From: Planktothrix agardhii NIES-204
Lineage (GTDB): Bacteria > Cyanobacteriota > Cyanobacteriia > Cyanobacteriales > Microcoleaceae
Reading direction: 5' to 3'
NCBI GenBank assembly: GCA_003609755.1
Contig: AP017991.1
Location: 2,993,501-3,057,500 of the forward strand
Length of the DNA: 64,000 bases
Each line of letters starts with the position of its first letter. Position 1 is the first letter of the stretch. This document shows, piece by piece, positions 16,967 through 25,351 of this stretch. The translations under genes and the position numbers were made by a program. The notes below the pieces were generated by a model. That model was not told the origin of the DNA. It saw nothing but the letters and a program-made list of their open reading frames with translations, and searched no databases.

Positions 16967-19942
16967 TTATTCCATCCCTTCAATCGGGGCAAAACCCTGA
17001 CGTTGGATGTTTTCTGTGATGTGACGGGGTTCTAAGAATTGTAATAAATAATCTGGGCCCCCCGCCTTAGAACCGACACCGGAAAGTTTGAACCCACCGA
17101 AGGGTTGACGGGAAACAATTGCCCCCGTAATGCCTCGGTTAATATACAAATTTCCGACTTCAAATTCCGCTTTAGCCTTGCTAATATGGGAGGGAGTTCT
17201 TGAATATAAACCCCCAGTTAAAGCGAAATTAGTCCCATTAGCAATATCCAAAGCTTGCTCAAAATTCTCAGCTTTAATTACTGCTAAAACCGGGCCAAAA
17301 ATTTCCTCTTGGGCGATTTTTGCCGTCGGTAAAACATTAATAAAAACCGTTGGCCCGACAAAATAACCGATTTCCGGTGCAGACACTTGGATGGCAAGTT
17401 CAGCCTCTTGTTTGCCAATCTCAATATACTCCTTAATCTTCTGTTGAGCATTGGCATCAATCACTGGCCCAACTTGCGTACTTAATAACGCCGCATTTCC
17501 CACATTTAAAGACCGTACCGCCTCATTTAAACGGTTCACAAAAGCCTGATAAACAGGTTCCAACACCACCACCCGGGAACAGGCGGAACATTTTTGCCCC
17601 GTATAGCCAAAGGCAGAATAGACCACACCCCCCACTGCTTGGTCAAGGTCGGCACTTTCATCAACAATAACGGCGTTTTTGCCCCCCATTTCAGCAACAA
17701 CCCGTTTTAGGTGTTTCTGTCCTGGTTTCAGTAGTGCCGCCTCAGCATAAATCCGGCACCCGACTTCCTGGGAACCCGTGAAGGTAATCATGTGAACGTC
17801 CGGGTGTTGTACCATATAGGAACCTACCGTCGATCCTTTTCCTGGCACAAATTGAAACACACCTGGTGGCACACCCGCATCCACTAATACTTCCGTAATT
17901 TTAGCACCGATCACCGATGACACTTCCGCAGGCTTGAGTAACGTGCAGTTACCCGTTACCAAAGATGCTACCGTCATCCCAACGGGAATCGCCAGGGGGA
18001 AATTCCAGGGGGAAATAATCAGAGAAATGCCACGGGGTTGATAGTTATAACGGTTGGTTTCTCCAGCAGTGTCATACTGGTAGCCCTGATCTAACCGTTC
18101 CATTTCATCGGCATAATAGCGACAAAAATCAATCGCCTCCGATACCTCAGCATCACACTGATGCAGGGGTTTACCCACTTCATACACCATCCAAGCACTG
18201 AACTCCGCCCGCCGTTGTTCAAACAGTTCGGCGGCTTTCCGTAGCACACCCGCCCGTTCTCGCACAGGGGTATGCCGCCATTTTGGAAACGCAGTTTTAG
18301 CGGCTTGAATTGCTGTTTCCGCCTGTTCAACATTAATTAACCCGACTTTTCCAACAATTTCCGAGGGGTCAGAGGGGTTTACCGAGTCTATAATTTGGGT
18401 GGTATTAACATATTGACCATTAATTAATGGGTTATAGGTTTGTCCTAATTGGTTATGGACAATTTCTAAAGCCCGCACCCCTTTATCGCGTAAAGCAGCA
18501 TTAGAAAAATTGGTATCGGCTGAATTAGGAAATACAGGTTTCCAAGTCTCAAAAATATTGCTATTCGGGTTATCTTTGGGGGGAGATAATAACTCGTCAA
18601 CCGGGCGATTTTCCGAACTTTGACGGATAAAAGAACTATTAGCGGTATTCTCTAATAACCGCCGAATTAAATAGGACATTCCGGGTAATAAATCTCCATA
18701 AGGGCAATACATTCTCACCCGATATCCTTTCTGAACTAAGGCTTTAGCTAGTTGGTCGCCCATGCCATATAATACCTGCATTTCAAAGGCACGACTGGGG
18801 ACATTTAGAGTTTCAGCAATCGCGATCGCCCTAGCTTGAGAACGGACATTATGGCTACCAATAGCCGAATAAATATATTGATGATTTTCTAACATCAATT
18901 GCGTCAATCGTTCAAAATTAGCATCCGTTGCCGCCTTATCATTATAGACAGGTTGGGGCCAGTCATTCTGCATGGATTTAATTGTTTCTTGATCCCAATA
19001 TGCTCCTTTTACCAGTCGCACACTAACGGGATATCCCCGCAATTTCACCCATTCAATAATTCCTTCTAAATCCTTTTGAGATTCCCGTAAATAGGCTTGT
19101 ACCGTCATCCCAATATCCGTCCGGCTACGAAATTCTGATTCCATCAACAGATTTTTTAAAATGCTGAAGGTTAAATCTTTATAGGCATATTGTTCCATAT
19201 CAAAATGCACCGCCGCCCCCAATTCCTGCGCCCGACGCAATAAAATACGAATGCGTTCACCGACTTTTTCTTCACTTCCTTTAGCATCTAAAGGATCAAA
19301 TTGGGAATAAAAAGCAGTTAATTTAACCGATACTTGAACTTTAGAAATCGGGTTGCCATCGGCTTGATCAATTTGGGGAATATTTGACCATTTTTTTGCC
19401 GCTTCACTGAGTTTTTCCATCAATTCTAAATAATTATTTAGATAGGATTCTGCTTCGGTTTCCGTAATAACAGCTTCCCCTAATAAATCAACAGTAAACG
19501 CCATTTTATCTTTGCGTAAATGTTCTAAAGTTCTAATTATTTTGGGAATATTTTCCCCAGCAATGTATTTTTGAGCTAGGGTTTCCACCGCCGGGGCTAC
19601 GGTAGTCGCCGCCACTTGTCCGGCTACGGAGTCGGGGTTAGCAAAGTTGAGTAATTTTTTCAGCATATCGGGAAGTTCAACTTCTGCCGTTGTCAAATAT
19701 TCCTGTAAGTGTGCCGCTATTTCGGGTTTACTTCGCAACGCAGGTAAACAGTCAATAAAATGAAATAACTGCACCCGTAAACCTGGATTTGCCATTGTCC
19801 AGTCGAGGAGTTTATCATCTAAACGCATTTGGTCTTGTAACTGACCAAACAAAGAGCGTTTTTTCTCCTGGGTCGCCGCTAGTAATTGTTTAGCAATTTC
19901 TAGGGTTTTGGCTTCGTAGGTGTCAGGGTATTGTGCAACCAC
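16967..19942 (-). CDS. putA: Bifunctional proline dehydrogenase / glutamate-semialdehyde dehydrogenase (PutA-like)
   Basis: Oxidises proline to glutamate in two steps. The N-terminal half (about 75-450) is the FAD-dependent proline dehydrogenase barrel (VRLVKGAYWDQETI, GSHNVRS, FEMQVLYGMGD). The C-terminal half (about 500-960) is an aldehyde dehydrogenase with SPWNFPLAIP, FTGSQEVG, VAEMGGKNAV and the catalytic Cys in FGYTGQKCSACSR. There is no N-terminal ribbon-helix-helix domain, so it does not autoregulate like E. coli PutA. GTG 19942 is preferred because a GGAGA lies about 10 nt upstream. ATG 19972 would add ten residues. Confidence 0.93.
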   Translation of the reverse strand: MVAQYPDTYEAKTLEIAKQLLAATQEKKRSLFGQLQDQMRLDDKLLDWTMANPGLRVQLFHFIDCLPALRSKPEIAAHLQEYLTTAEVELPDMLKKLLNFANPDSVAGQVAATTVAPAVETLAQKYIAGENIPKIIRTLEHLRKDKMAFTVDLLGEAVITETEAESYLNNYLELMEKLSEAAKKWSNIPQIDQADGNPISKVQVSVKLTAFYSQFDPLDAKGSEEKVGERIRILLRRAQELGAAVHFDMEQYAYKDLTFSILKNLLMESEFRSRTDIGMTVQAYLRESQKDLEGIIEWVKLRGYPVSVRLVKGAYWDQETIKSMQNDWPQPVYNDKAATDANFERLTQLMLENHQYIYSAIGSHNVRSQARAIAIAETLNVPSRAFEMQVLYGMGDQLAKALVQKGYRVRMYCPYGDLLPGMSYLIRRLLENTANSSFIRQSSENRPVDELLSPPKDNPNSNIFETWKPVFPNSADTNFSNAALRDKGVRALEIVHNQLGQTYNPLINGQYVNTTQIIDSVNPSDPSEIVGKVGLINVEQAETAIQAAKTAFPKWRHTPVRERAGVLRKAAELFEQRRAEFSAWMVYEVGKPLHQCDAEVSEAIDFCRYYADEMERLDQGYQYDTAGETNRYNYQPRGISLIISPWNFPLAIPVGMTVASLVTGNCTLLKPAEVSSVIGAKITEVLVDAGVPPGVFQFVPGKGSTVGSYMVQHPDVHMITFTGSQEVGCRIYAEAALLKPGQKHLKRVVAEMGGKNAVIVDESADLDQAVGGVVYSAFGYTGQKCSACSRVVVLEPVYQAFVNRLNEAVRSLNVGNAALLSTQVGPVIDANAQQKIKEYIEIGKQEAELAIQVSAPEIGYFVGPTVFINVLPTAKIAQEEIFGPVLAVIKAENFEQALDIANGTNFALTGGLYSRTPSHISKAKAEFEVGNLYINRGITGAIVSRQPFGGFKLSGVGSKAGGPDYLLQFLEPRHITENIQRQGFAPIEGME

Positions 19943-20150
19943 TGTTGAATGTCTCCAATTAAGATACAGCATGACAAAAGAAGGGAAATGTCAGGATATC
20001 CTAACAATTATTTCCCCTCAATTGTGTTTAGGTTCATTTCTTCTATTGTACGTCTAAAGGGGTGACTGGATTAAAAGGGGTTAAAATAGCAGGCGGAATC
20101 TGTAATATAGCATTGCTAGGTAGAACCTAGCCACGAGATTAACAGAACTT

Positions 20151-20456
20151 TTAGGCTGCTTTTATATTGACTTCAACACGAATATCCATACCTGCTTTAG
20201 CTATCATCATCACTAATTTATCAATACTAAATCTTTCGATATCGCCGTTCATTAAATCACTAATACGAGGTTGGGTTTCGTCAAAAAATACAGCAGCTTG
20301 CTTTTGAGTCCATCCTTTTGTCTGAATGAAATGTTTAATTGTTAACATGAGATCAGCGCGAATTTTGAGATTGAGAGCTTCTTCGGGCGCGAAGCCTAAA
20401 TCTTCAAATACATTAGTGCAACCTTGAATAATTTCGGGAACTTGATTCTGGCTCAT
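20151..20456 (-). CDS. XRE-family HTH protein (antitoxin-like)
   Basis: 101 residues with a Cro/CI helix-turn-helix in the middle (TKGWTQKQAAVFFDETQPRI then SDLMNGDIERF). The region before it (LKIRADLMLTIKHFIQ) is typical of the HigA2-like antitoxins that follow RelE-type toxins. No toxin gene remains. The segment directly upstream (20457-20526) shows only a short open frame that overlaps the start by ATGA. It may be an orphan antitoxin or a regulator. Confidence 0.8.
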   Translation of the reverse strand: MSQNQVPEIIQGCTNVFEDLGFAPEEALNLKIRADLMLTIKHFIQTKGWTQKQAAVFFDETQPRISDLMNGDIERFSIDKLVMMIAKAGMDIRVEVNIKAA

Positions 20457-20460
20457 TTGT

Positions 20461-20526
20461 CCATTCCTTCTTTATGAAACTGTCGGTATTGCAACATTTG
20501 TTGATAACGCTTTTGTCCAATTTATA
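20461..20526 (-). repeat. Relic segment shared with 57674-57735
   Basis: Read on the minus strand, this ~60-bp stretch (ATTGGACAAAAGCG then TTATCAACAAATGTTG, ATACCGACAGTTT) matches the plus strand at 57674-57735 with few differences. One frame ends in TGA overlapping the ATG of the XRE gene, as the 3' end of a lost partner gene would. The origin is unknown. Confidence 0.5.
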
Positions 20527-20568
20527 TATCTATTTTTGAGGTTTTTTGAGTCTTCTTGTTTTCTTGGA

Positions 20569-20976
20569 TTAAGGACTGACTAATAATACATAAAATCGCT
20601 TATTTCTCTTAACCCAATAGGCGATCGCTTCTGAAAAAACATCATTTAATATTTGCCAATCATTAGGATGATCCTGGGCAAAATTTTGCCATTGATCATA
20701 AACAAGCAAATAGGATGAAGCTTCACACCAACTAAGATCAGTCAGACAATCTTGCCAAGCATCCCAATTATAGCCAAAATATTCGGGTAAATTGATTACC
20801 GTGCTGGCTGTTTTCAGAAAATCAGCTTTATTGTTAATTGAAGTTCCCTCAAAATAGAATAACTGACAGTCATATTCTTGACACAGTTGAGATAAGTCTT
20901 CAGGCGAAATATCTAAGGGAAACTGATAAATATTGGGCTGACTTTTACCCTGGATAATATCTAATATTTGATTCAT
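20569..20976 (-). CDS. Barstar-family ribonuclease inhibitor
   Basis: A 135-residue cytoplasmic protein with the barstar core near PEYFGYNWDAWQDCLTDLSW, where barstar contacts the barnase active site with its acidic helix. It overlaps the end of the upstream ribonuclease gene by 4 bp. It is expected to bind and block that nuclease inside the cell. Order is nuclease first, inhibitor second. Confidence 0.9.
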   Translation of the reverse strand: MNQILDIIQGKSQPNIYQFPLDISPEDLSQLCQEYDCQLFYFEGTSINNKADFLKTASTVINLPEYFGYNWDAWQDCLTDLSWCEASSYLLVYDQWQNFAQDHPNDWQILNDVFSEAIAYWVKRNKRFYVLLVSP

Positions 20977-21377
20977 TGTCTTAAAACCCTCAAAAAACTT
21001 TGATAATGGTCACTGGTGTAATAAATTTCCCCCTGAATACCGACAACAAAACGCCTTGCTCCCCGACTTCTTTCCCCTGGAGTTGGTATGGTATATTCCC
21101 GATAATAGCCCTTGGGTTTATAGGGTAATAATTTTTCTCGATTAAAGAAAGTTAATCCATCTTTTTCCGGGTAAGGAAAAGGGCCGCCCTGATCAATTAA
21201 TTTTAAAGTATTTCGGGCTTCCGGTGGCAGTTGACTCAAATTAACTGTCGGAGCCTGAGCAACGATAGTTATTTCCGTTGCGGAAACCGGAGAAAAGTTA
21301 AAATGATAGGTAATTGTAACGGTAAAACAGACTAAAAAAGTCAGGAAAAAGATCAATCCTTTTCTCAAAAAAGACAT
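20973..21377 (-). CDS. Secreted barnase-like ribonuclease (N1/T1 family)
   Basis: 134 residues. A hydrophobic N-terminal segment (FLRKGLIFFLTFLVCFTVTI) acts as signal peptide or anchor. The microbial ribonuclease core is present: LPPEARNTLKLIDQGGPFPY, YREYTIPTPGERSRGARRFV containing the catalytic Glu and Arg, and the catalytic His in YTSDHYQSFLRV. It cleaves single-stranded RNA, preferentially after G in the family. It is coupled to the barstar gene by a 4-bp overlap. The pair could serve interbacterial competition or phosphate scavenging. Confidence 0.9.
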   Translation of the reverse strand: MSFLRKGLIFFLTFLVCFTVTITYHFNFSPVSATEITIVAQAPTVNLSQLPPEARNTLKLIDQGGPFPYPEKDGLTFFNREKLLPYKPKGYYREYTIPTPGERSRGARRFVVGIQGEIYYTSDHYQSFLRVLRQ

Positions 21378-21504
21378 AATTTTTTATTCAATACCTTCTG
21401 AATATTATTTTAATAATATCATGATTTTGGGCATCTCTCATAACCCTGTAGGGGCAAGGCACGACTCACCCCTACAAGATATTGGGATATTATCAACAAT
21501 ATCA

Positions 21505-22200
21505 CTAAGCAATATTTTGTTCTTGTGACCAAAATTGCCCGACTCTTACTTTCCACTTTTCCCAATATTCCATCAATTCCTGAGCTTTAATGCAGGTAAT
21601 ATCAAATTCATAGGGAGTAACAGTAATAATAATTCCCTGACTAATATTAACTTCATAAGGTGGCCCATATTGTCGATTTAATGCTGCAATATAAGCTGCA
21701 ACCTGTAATTTTTGTTCGGGGTAAACTGTCGGTTTAACCGAGTTAGAAAACTTAAATTCAATCACGCTTTCTGGGGAATCATTTAAACGTCCAACACAGT
21801 CAACCCGTCCTGCATATCCTTCATAATGGTGGAAAAGATAACTTTCTAATAATCTAATACTGTGAATATCGTTTAAAATGGGTTCGAGATGTTCCCAATG
21901 GCGTTTAAGAATTACGGGACAGGGAGTCGGATCACCGTTTAAATAATATTCAATTTGTTTATGTCCGCGTTTGCCAATTTGACAAGCTAAATTAGTCACT
22001 TCTCTTGATTCTGATGTCTGTTTTTTATGGTAATTGCTAAATATGGCTTTTTGAGCAGGCGATCGCGTTTCATCAATAATAGGAGTAACCCCAGGTTGAA
22101 AATTTCCCCGTTGATCCTCAATTCCCTTCATTCCATTGCGTCCAGTTGGTTTACCAAAATAGCAAGGAAGGGGGTTTTCAGACCAAAATTTGCTTTTCAT
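21505..22200 (-). CDS. PD-(D/E)XK exonuclease (MGME1/RecB-nuclease-like)
   Basis: 231 residues. The nuclease core reads YAGRVDCVGRL (Asp of the first motif), then SVIEFKFS (E-x-K) and QKLQVAAYIAAL (Gln of the QxxxY motif). REVTNLACQIGKRGHKQIEY upstream supplies the usual alpha-helical start with its His/Glu. This layout fits the mitochondrial-genome-maintenance-exonuclease type of single-strand exonuclease. No operon partners. Downstream is a dispersed GTAGGGGCAAGG...CCCCTAC repeat. Confidence 0.8.
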   Translation of the reverse strand: MKSKFWSENPLPCYFGKPTGRNGMKGIEDQRGNFQPGVTPIIDETRSPAQKAIFSNYHKKQTSESREVTNLACQIGKRGHKQIEYYLNGDPTPCPVILKRHWEHLEPILNDIHSIRLLESYLFHHYEGYAGRVDCVGRLNDSPESVIEFKFSNSVKPTVYPEQKLQVAAYIAALNRQYGPPYEVNISQGIIITVTPYEFDITCIKAQELMEYWEKWKVRVGQFWSQEQNIA

Positions 22201-22319
22201 AATTTTATTTTACTCCTGAAGTCAGTATCTTGATTGCTTGATAGAATTAACTTAAGCCATCTCTGATAACTTTGTCAGTCCCCAATAATTTCGCCCCGTT
22301 GGTAGAACTAATGAAGCGA

Positions 22320-22341
22320 GGGTAGAAAAATTTTTCTACCC
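22320..22341. promoter_or_regulatory. 22-bp perfect palindrome before the ATPase gene
   Basis: GGGTAGAAAAA directly joined to its reverse complement TTTTTCTACCC, ending 12 bp before the first candidate start of the ATPase gene. It could be an operator, a cruciform or a terminator for upstream transcripts. Nothing else identifies it. Confidence 0.45.
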
Positions 22342-22352
22342 AAGTCTTCATA

Positions 22353-23630
22353 TTGGATCTCTGCTATACTCAGGTTGTTGATAAATTGTCTAAACTAATG
22401 GAGAATTGGTTATCCTGGGATAATTTTTTAAAAATAGTTGCTGTTGATGCTCAACTTTCTACTAAAGAAAGAGAAATTTTTTTAGTTAGATTTTTAGAAA
22501 ATAACTTAAATAAAAATGATCAGCAAATTGCAGACATAGTTTATGGATGTGATATAGCAAATTCGCTCAGTAATTATAAAAAGCAGAAAACAGGAATTTA
22601 TGATAAATTAGAGAAAATTTGTCCTCAGATTGCTGCCCTCAATACAGGTGAGGGTAAGTTTACTGTGGTTTTAGATTGGCTAAACCAACAATATACAACT
22701 AGAAAACATAGCAGTCAAATTCAAACTCAACCTATATTTAATAATAGTTTAATAGAAACTGATCTTGTAGACAACCCTTTTATACCTTCTAACGGAGTTA
22801 TAGATGATGACAAATTATTTTTTGGTAGAACAAAGGAAATTAAAAGAATATTTGAAACTCTCAACAGTGGTAGCAGTATAGCGATTATTGGAGAAAGACA
22901 AATGGGAAAATCTTCCCTATTAATGGAAATTCGCCGACAAGCTCAAACCCAATTGTTACAACCCCGTGAACCGATTTATCTTAATTTACAAGATATTCAT
23001 GATGATGACGACTTTTATCAATTCTTGTGTGACTCTGTAGGAATTGATTTTTGTAAAGGTTATCGTCTCTCTCGAAATTTACAAAATCATCGACTGTTAT
23101 TAATTCTTGATGAATTGGAAAAAATGACATGGGAGGGTTTTACTAATAATATTCGAGGACAATTGCGCGGGTTAGCAGAAGGAAGTAACGCCCCTTTGCG
23201 GTTAGTTGTTGCAGGTTGTACCTCTTTAGATCAAATTTTTCCCGATAGTCAAGATATTGGGATGACTTCTCCCTTTACAGGGATTTGTATTGAATATAAT
23301 TTAAACCGATGGGATGAACAAACCATCCGTAATTTTATTAAAAGTCGTCTGAATTCACCTTTATTGAAACCAGAATATCAAACCATCACCTTTACCGAAG
23401 ATGAAATTATCCAAGCCTCTCAACTGACTCCAAAGGAGTTTTGTCAAGAAATTGCACTCTATTTATTTGAAACGGGTCACTTAACAGTAGGTTATGCTAG
23501 TCAACTAGCGGATATGCCTACGGATGTTTTTCGCCAACTTCTGAAGCAGCGCCACATTCCTCTTTATTCCTATGATGTGGAAGATTTTGAACTGGACTTG
23601 AAAAACTTGCGGGAGTTGGGGAAATTATAA
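22353..23630 (+). CDS. STAND-like ATPase fused to a UPF0175 antitoxin domain
   Basis: Residues 1-110 are an unrecognised helical domain. About 150-330 is a P-loop NTPase of the conflict-ATPase type: LFFGRTKEIKRIF, Walker A GERQMGKSSL near 180-189, Walker B LLLILDELEK near 248-257. From about 341 to 423 the sequence switches to a complete UPF0175 ribbon-helix-helix-like antitoxin (LTVGYASQLADMPTDVFRQL, HIPLYSYDVEDFELDLKNLR). The usual winged-helix end of such ATPases is missing, and a matching relic lies at 25041-25325. The start is uncertain: TTG 22353, or ATG 22398 with no clear Shine-Dalgarno for either. Confidence 0.75.
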   Translation: MDLCYTQVVDKLSKLMENWLSWDNFLKIVAVDAQLSTKEREIFLVRFLENNLNKNDQQIADIVYGCDIANSLSNYKKQKTGIYDKLEKICPQIAALNTGEGKFTVVLDWLNQQYTTRKHSSQIQTQPIFNNSLIETDLVDNPFIPSNGVIDDDKLFFGRTKEIKRIFETLNSGSSIAIIGERQMGKSSLLMEIRRQAQTQLLQPREPIYLNLQDIHDDDDFYQFLCDSVGIDFCKGYRLSRNLQNHRLLLILDELEKMTWEGFTNNIRGQLRGLAEGSNAPLRLVVAGCTSLDQIFPDSQDIGMTSPFTGICIEYNLNRWDEQTIRNFIKSRLNSPLLKPEYQTITFTEDEIIQASQLTPKEFCQEIALYLFETGHLTVGYASQLADMPTDVFRQLLKQRHIPLYSYDVEDFELDLKNLRELGKL

Positions 23631-23666
23631 TTATATAACCATTCAGTAATACTGTAAATTCACTGG

Positions 23667-23703
23667 GTTTCCGTCCCCTTGCGGGGAAAAGGTAGAAAAC
23701 TAC
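23667..23703. repeat. Solitary CRISPR-type repeat 1
   Basis: A 37-bp unit starting GTTTCCGTCCCC, with the TCCCCTTGCGGGGA hairpin and ending AGAAAACTAC. It differs at one base (AAAAGGTAG) from the three copies at 24285, 24642 and 24716. The next copy is 581 bp away, beyond the lipoprotein gene. Confidence 0.8.
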
Positions 23704-23728
23704 TGAGCAGTGGTTGACTTGACAAAGA

Positions 23729-24247
23729 TTAATTGCTAACACCATCCGCTTCAACAATCACACAGATAGGCGCACTGTTAACATCTTCTCGTGTTGGCTG
23801 TGGCAATAAATCGGGCTTTGAACCAGTTATTAATGAAGTGGTACGAGTCAAGTTATTTACTTCTGCCGTACTTTTTACGTATCGTTGGTAGAAATCATCC
23901 GACTTCCACACTTGAATTTTTACTGTTTTCAACTGTTCTTTTTCTGAAGTTAAAGAGCCTTCTGGATTAGTTTTAAATCTAAACTGAGATGTTTGAATCT
24001 CTGGGAAAACAACCTGAACTGAAGCGCCCTCTGTTTCATCAGCCTTTAATTGTGGAACTTTGAATGCTGTAATTGTATGAAGCTTTAAAGTCTCTTTGGG
24101 AATACAATACTGATCATTGGCTTCTGCTTGCTTACCATCTTTAATCAATTGCAAGTGTGATTCAACCAAGGATTTTGGTGATTGAGAACAGCCAGTCAAT
24201 AAAGCTAACAATGTCGCCGATGGAATGAGGCGAATGGAGTTTTTCAT
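23729..24247 (-). CDS. Small lipoprotein of unknown function
   Basis: 172 residues with a lipoprotein signal: MKNSIRLIPSATLLALLTGC, where the Cys would be lipidated. The mature part starts with KSLVESHLQLIKDGKQAEAN, resembling DUF4878-type lipoproteins of the NTF2-like fold, followed by a beta-rich domain. It is probably anchored in a membrane and faces the periplasm. It sits exactly between two CRISPR-type repeats, on the strand opposite to the ATPase gene. Confidence 0.7.
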   Translation of the reverse strand: MKNSIRLIPSATLLALLTGCSQSPKSLVESHLQLIKDGKQAEANDQYCIPKETLKLHTITAFKVPQLKADETEGASVQVVFPEIQTSQFRFKTNPEGSLTSEKEQLKTVKIQVWKSDDFYQRYVKSTAEVNNLTRTTSLITGSKPDLLPQPTREDVNSAPICVIVEADGVSN

Positions 24248-24284
24248 AAGTTATTCTTGTTGATATTTACTATATTTATTCTGC

Positions 24285-24321
24285 GTTTCCGTCCCCTTGC
24301 GGGGAAAAGATAGAAAACTAC
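24285..24321. repeat. Solitary CRISPR-type repeat 2
   Basis: A 37-bp copy identical to the units at 24642 and 24716. It lies 37 bp upstream of the lipoprotein gene start and about 70 bp beyond the stop of the 74-residue gene. Confidence 0.8.
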
Positions 24322-24391
24322 ATTAAATGTTTTTGAGAGTTAAATCTTTATTAAACTAAATCTTTCTGTACGGGTGCGGGTTGTAAGAAAC

Positions 24392-24616
24392 TTACCAGTC
24401 TTCCGGCCCTTGAGCTACAAAACGTTTGGCACGTTCTCGTTTTTCTTCTTCTGTCAAATCGTCATAACTTCTTTTTGGGTATTTCTTAGCCATTCTTTCA
24501 TCCCATTCTTTTAATGTCTCCCCTTCCTTCAAAACATCATCTTCCTCTTCAGATACAACAGCAGGAGGAACGGTTTTTATTTTCTTCTGTCCTTCATCAG
24601 CTTTTTTAGCCTTCAT
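24392..24616 (-). CDS. Small charged protein, unknown
   Basis: 74 residues, rich in Lys and Glu (MKAKKADEGQKKIKTVPPAV, GETLKEWDERMAKKYP, DDLTEEEKRERAKRF), with no membrane segment or recognised domain. AAGGAAAA lies upstream of the ATG on the minus strand. It occupies the interval between CRISPR-type repeats 2 and 3. A solvent-exposed, largely helical or disordered protein is likely. Confidence 0.5.
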   Translation of the reverse strand: MKAKKADEGQKKIKTVPPAVVSEEEDDVLKEGETLKEWDERMAKKYPKRSYDDLTEEEKRERAKRFVAQGPEDW

Positions 24617-24641
24617 GATTGATTTTCCTTTTTAATGCCAA

Positions 24642-24752
24642 GTTTCCGTCCCCTTGCGGGGAAAAGATAGAAAACTACAAGAAGTAAGACCAGAACAAAT
24701 CACCCGGATGGCTATGTTTCCGTCCCCTTGCGGGGAAAAGATAGAAAACTAC
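24642..24752. CRISPR. Minimal CRISPR unit: two 37-bp repeats, one 37-bp spacer
   Basis: Identical repeats at 24642-24678 and 24716-24752 flank a 37-nt non-repetitive spacer (24679-24715). The repeat contains the inverted TCCCC/GGGGA stem typical of cyanobacterial CRISPR repeats. Spacer length equals repeat length, normal for such arrays. Two further copies (23667, 24285) are separated by whole genes. No cas gene is in the window. Either a degraded orphan array, or repeats dispersed by recombination. Confidence 0.65.
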
Positions 24753-25040
24753 CCTACCCTTATGGAAACCTTACGCTGTTTAGTTTTCAAGGTGCGTTTG
24801 CGGGAGAGTACGGATGTATGGCTGGTATAAAAACGAAAATAGGTTGTTTTTAACTGCCCGAACCTGTAAATTTCTCGATATTCAAGACTATAACCGAAAT
24901 TCCCTAACGAGTCAACCCCCAAATCCATAAAAATCTCAAAAAACCTTCATCCCTGATGTCCTAACACTTTCTAGCTTCCTGCGACAACGAAGGAGAAAAA
25001 CCAACCAAACATTACAAAACCATCCATCCCCATTAATTGA

Positions 25041-25325
25041 CAATCCCCCATCGTTTTTAAACTGGCAGCAATTGTAAAGTTTTGTACTCGGGAAAAATCT
25101 GTCAACTTTAATCAATTTATAAAAGCGATCGCACCTCACCCCACCGGACTCGATTTTAATACCCTACAAACTATTACAAATTTAGATCCAAATTCCCTAC
25201 AAAATGCCCTTGATACTCTATCTCGTCATGATGTTATCACAGAAACCGATCACCATTGGAAAATTATCGTTGAACTGTTTCGCCGTTGGGTCATTAATAG
25301 TGTTAAACTAAACCTATTGACTTAG
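25041..25325 (+). pseudogene. Relic of an ATPase C-terminal winged-helix region
   Basis: An open stretch without start codon reads AAIVKFCTREKSVNFNQFIK, then a segment with LQNALDTLSRHDVITETD and HHWKIIVELFRRWV before TAG at 25323. This is the pattern of the C-terminal winged helix of STAND/conflict ATPases (ending FRRWV). It fits the part missing from the ATPase at 22353. Upstream, 24753-25040 shows further broken frames without a recognisable product. Fragmentation by deletion and frameshift is likely. Confidence 0.55.
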
Positions 25326-25331
25326 TATAAT
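25303..25331 (+). promoter_or_regulatory. Sigma-70-type promoter of hicBA
   Basis: TTAAAC (25303-25308), 17-bp spacer and a perfect TATAAT (25326-25331). Transcription would start near 25338, after GTG 25337, which supports ATG 25352 as the hicB start. Confidence 0.5.
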
Positions 25332-25351
25332 AGCAGGTGATTCAGAAAACT

